Assembly: GCA_023376005.1 (NCBI GenBank)
Contig: CM042181.1
Span: 24,056,808 to 24,120,807 of the forward strand
DNA length: 64,000 nt
Source of the DNA: Doryteuthis pealeii
Taxonomy: Eukaryota > Mollusca > Cephalopoda > Myopsida > Loliginidae
Direction: 5' to 3'
Under the pieces are notes generated by a model. It was not told the origin of the DNA. It saw nothing but the letters and a program-made list of their open reading frames with translations, and did not search any database. This document shows, piece by piece, positions 62,926 to 64,000 of the stretch (position 1 is the stretch's first letter; the number at the start of each line of letters is the position of its first letter). A program made the translations under genes and the position numbers.

Positions 62926-63710
62926 ATGAATAAATATTTTCATTTTTTCATAAAAATTTATCTTTCCTCGAAACGAAATATATCAGGATTTTTAAAAATC
63001 TTTTTAGTGGAATATTATGAAATCAAAGCGGATAATATTATGTATTATTCGACTGCACTGAAACTCTGTAACCAAAAATAAAATTATATAAATATATACA
63101 AGGATATAATGGACTCCAGATTTTCAATGTTGTGGACATTGGTAATACACAATGCCCAATAATATACAATGTGTTCCACTAGAAATAATCTTTGGTTTAG
63201 AAGAATATTTCTTTCAAACGAACAGTTTTTTAAGCAAAATATTAACGGTGTGTGTGTGTTTTCCTCTTTAGGTTACGACCTTACTGATGCGCGCGCACAC
63301 AAACAACTTTTCTTGTATGGCTTTTTTGGAAAAAGCGTTCGGATATCAGGTTCTAAAATAAAGATTCGAAATTCTATCGACAAGGCAGTTAAAAGTAGCA
63401 CTTGATGGTTTTTGAAGATAAAAATTTTTTCAATCCATCTTCTAGGCAAATACTTTAACAAAAGCATCGGGTCCATCACTCTTTTATAACAGAGTATCTT
63501 TTTCCTTGGTGGATGATTTATCAAACCTTTTGTTGTCATCAAGGCAGAATAGTTCTAGATTAGCGTCGATCCTACAAATGGATTCACTAGCATTTGAAAG
63601 GTTTTATTTTTCATCCTAGCCAACAAGTAAATCTGGTGAGTGAAACAGTTTAGTCAGAAAACGATCAACCACGTGACAAGTAGTGCTGGATTCCAGGATT
63701 TTAAAACTTA
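61380..63710. other. AT-rich intergenic stretch
   Basis: TA run at 62882-62922; otherwise no feature recognised. The 78- and 89-codon ORFs near 63169-63542 overlap on opposite strands and carry no motif. Confidence 0.5.
62882..62922. repeat. (TA)n microsatellite
   Basis: Uninterrupted TA run. Confidence 0.97.
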
Positions 63711-63714
63711 CTTG

Positions 63715-63776
63715 ACACACACACACACACGTGTGTGTGTGTGTGTGTGTGTGTGTGGATGAGAGAGAGAGAGAGA
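63715..63776. repeat. (CA)n(GT)n(GA)n compound microsatellite
   Basis: ACACAC joined directly to GTGTGT forms a self-complementary junction at 63730, followed by GA repeats. Confidence 0.97.
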
Positions 63777-64000
63777 AAATGTCATTATGTTTGTATGAAA
63801 CATGTTCAAAAAGTATCAATAGGTTGTATTTCCCGACAGAAAAGAACAATGAATGAAACGATATTTCTCTTTAAAAACAATCCGTTCCCTTGAGATTTAA
63901 CACAGTTCCAGGGAGTTTCCCATTAGTCAAAGTATTTATGAAACTTCTTTGAAATATGACTTTAAGCTTTGTCGTCGTATTTCTTTTAATGGCCTCCACG

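Overview
This 64 kb window is AT-rich animal nuclear DNA with no host protein-coding gene that I can support. It is packed with decayed retrotransposons, tRNA-derived short repeats, long (TA)n and compound microsatellites, and palindromes. The combination of non-LTR elements, DIRS and Penelope-like elements, tRNA-derived SINEs and TA/GA/GT tracts looks most like a coleoid cephalopod (octopus-like). That assignment rests on recognising repeat families, not on a host gene. No rRNA, CRISPR, operon or bacterial feature is present.

Layout: 1-2870 is a DIRS-type (tyrosine-recombinase) retrotransposon on the minus strand, broken by stops and frameshifts and cut by the window edge. 4697-4795 is a 28-bp minisatellite. 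About 8395-9000 is a tandem array of tRNA-like units. 9410-9915 is a LINE 3' fragment joined to a tRNA-like head. 10441-10592 is a long hairpin. 14690-15598 is a LINE 3' end. 16985-19525 is a minus-strand LINE interrupted by a short plus-strand LTR element with a truncated gag (17560-18528). 22480-22815 is the C-terminal end of another LINE. 24160-28165 holds two copies of a non-coding interspersed repeat, LINE fragments and a degenerate 245-bp tandem repeat. 29390-31815 holds two LINE pieces of one family. 31811-34853 is a Penelope-like element (RT plus GIY-YIG) flanked by two SINE copies. 35650-35910 is a GC/CpG-rich segment with E2F-like and X-box-like strings, the only plausible promoter-like stretch. 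41650-44497 is the longest LINE copy, with a duplicated 3' tail. 44637-45085 is a polypurine tract. 50305-50485 is a very long hairpin. 56150-59425 holds LINE pieces, one internally rearranged. 60240-61375 is a 1.1-kb polypyrimidine tract.

The elements fall into at least five LINE families, here called L-A to L-E, plus DIRS, Penelope and an LTR element. None appears active: every coding region I could follow contains stops or frameshifts. The most informative structures are a conserved hairpin just before the (ATA)n tail of family L-A together with recurrent tail duplication; the nested LTR element; the inverted Penelope terminus with a hammerhead-like string; the tRNA-like tandem array; and the one-sided orientation of nearly all tRNA-like repeats. 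Family assignments are made by eye from conserved motifs and need database searches for names and exact ends.
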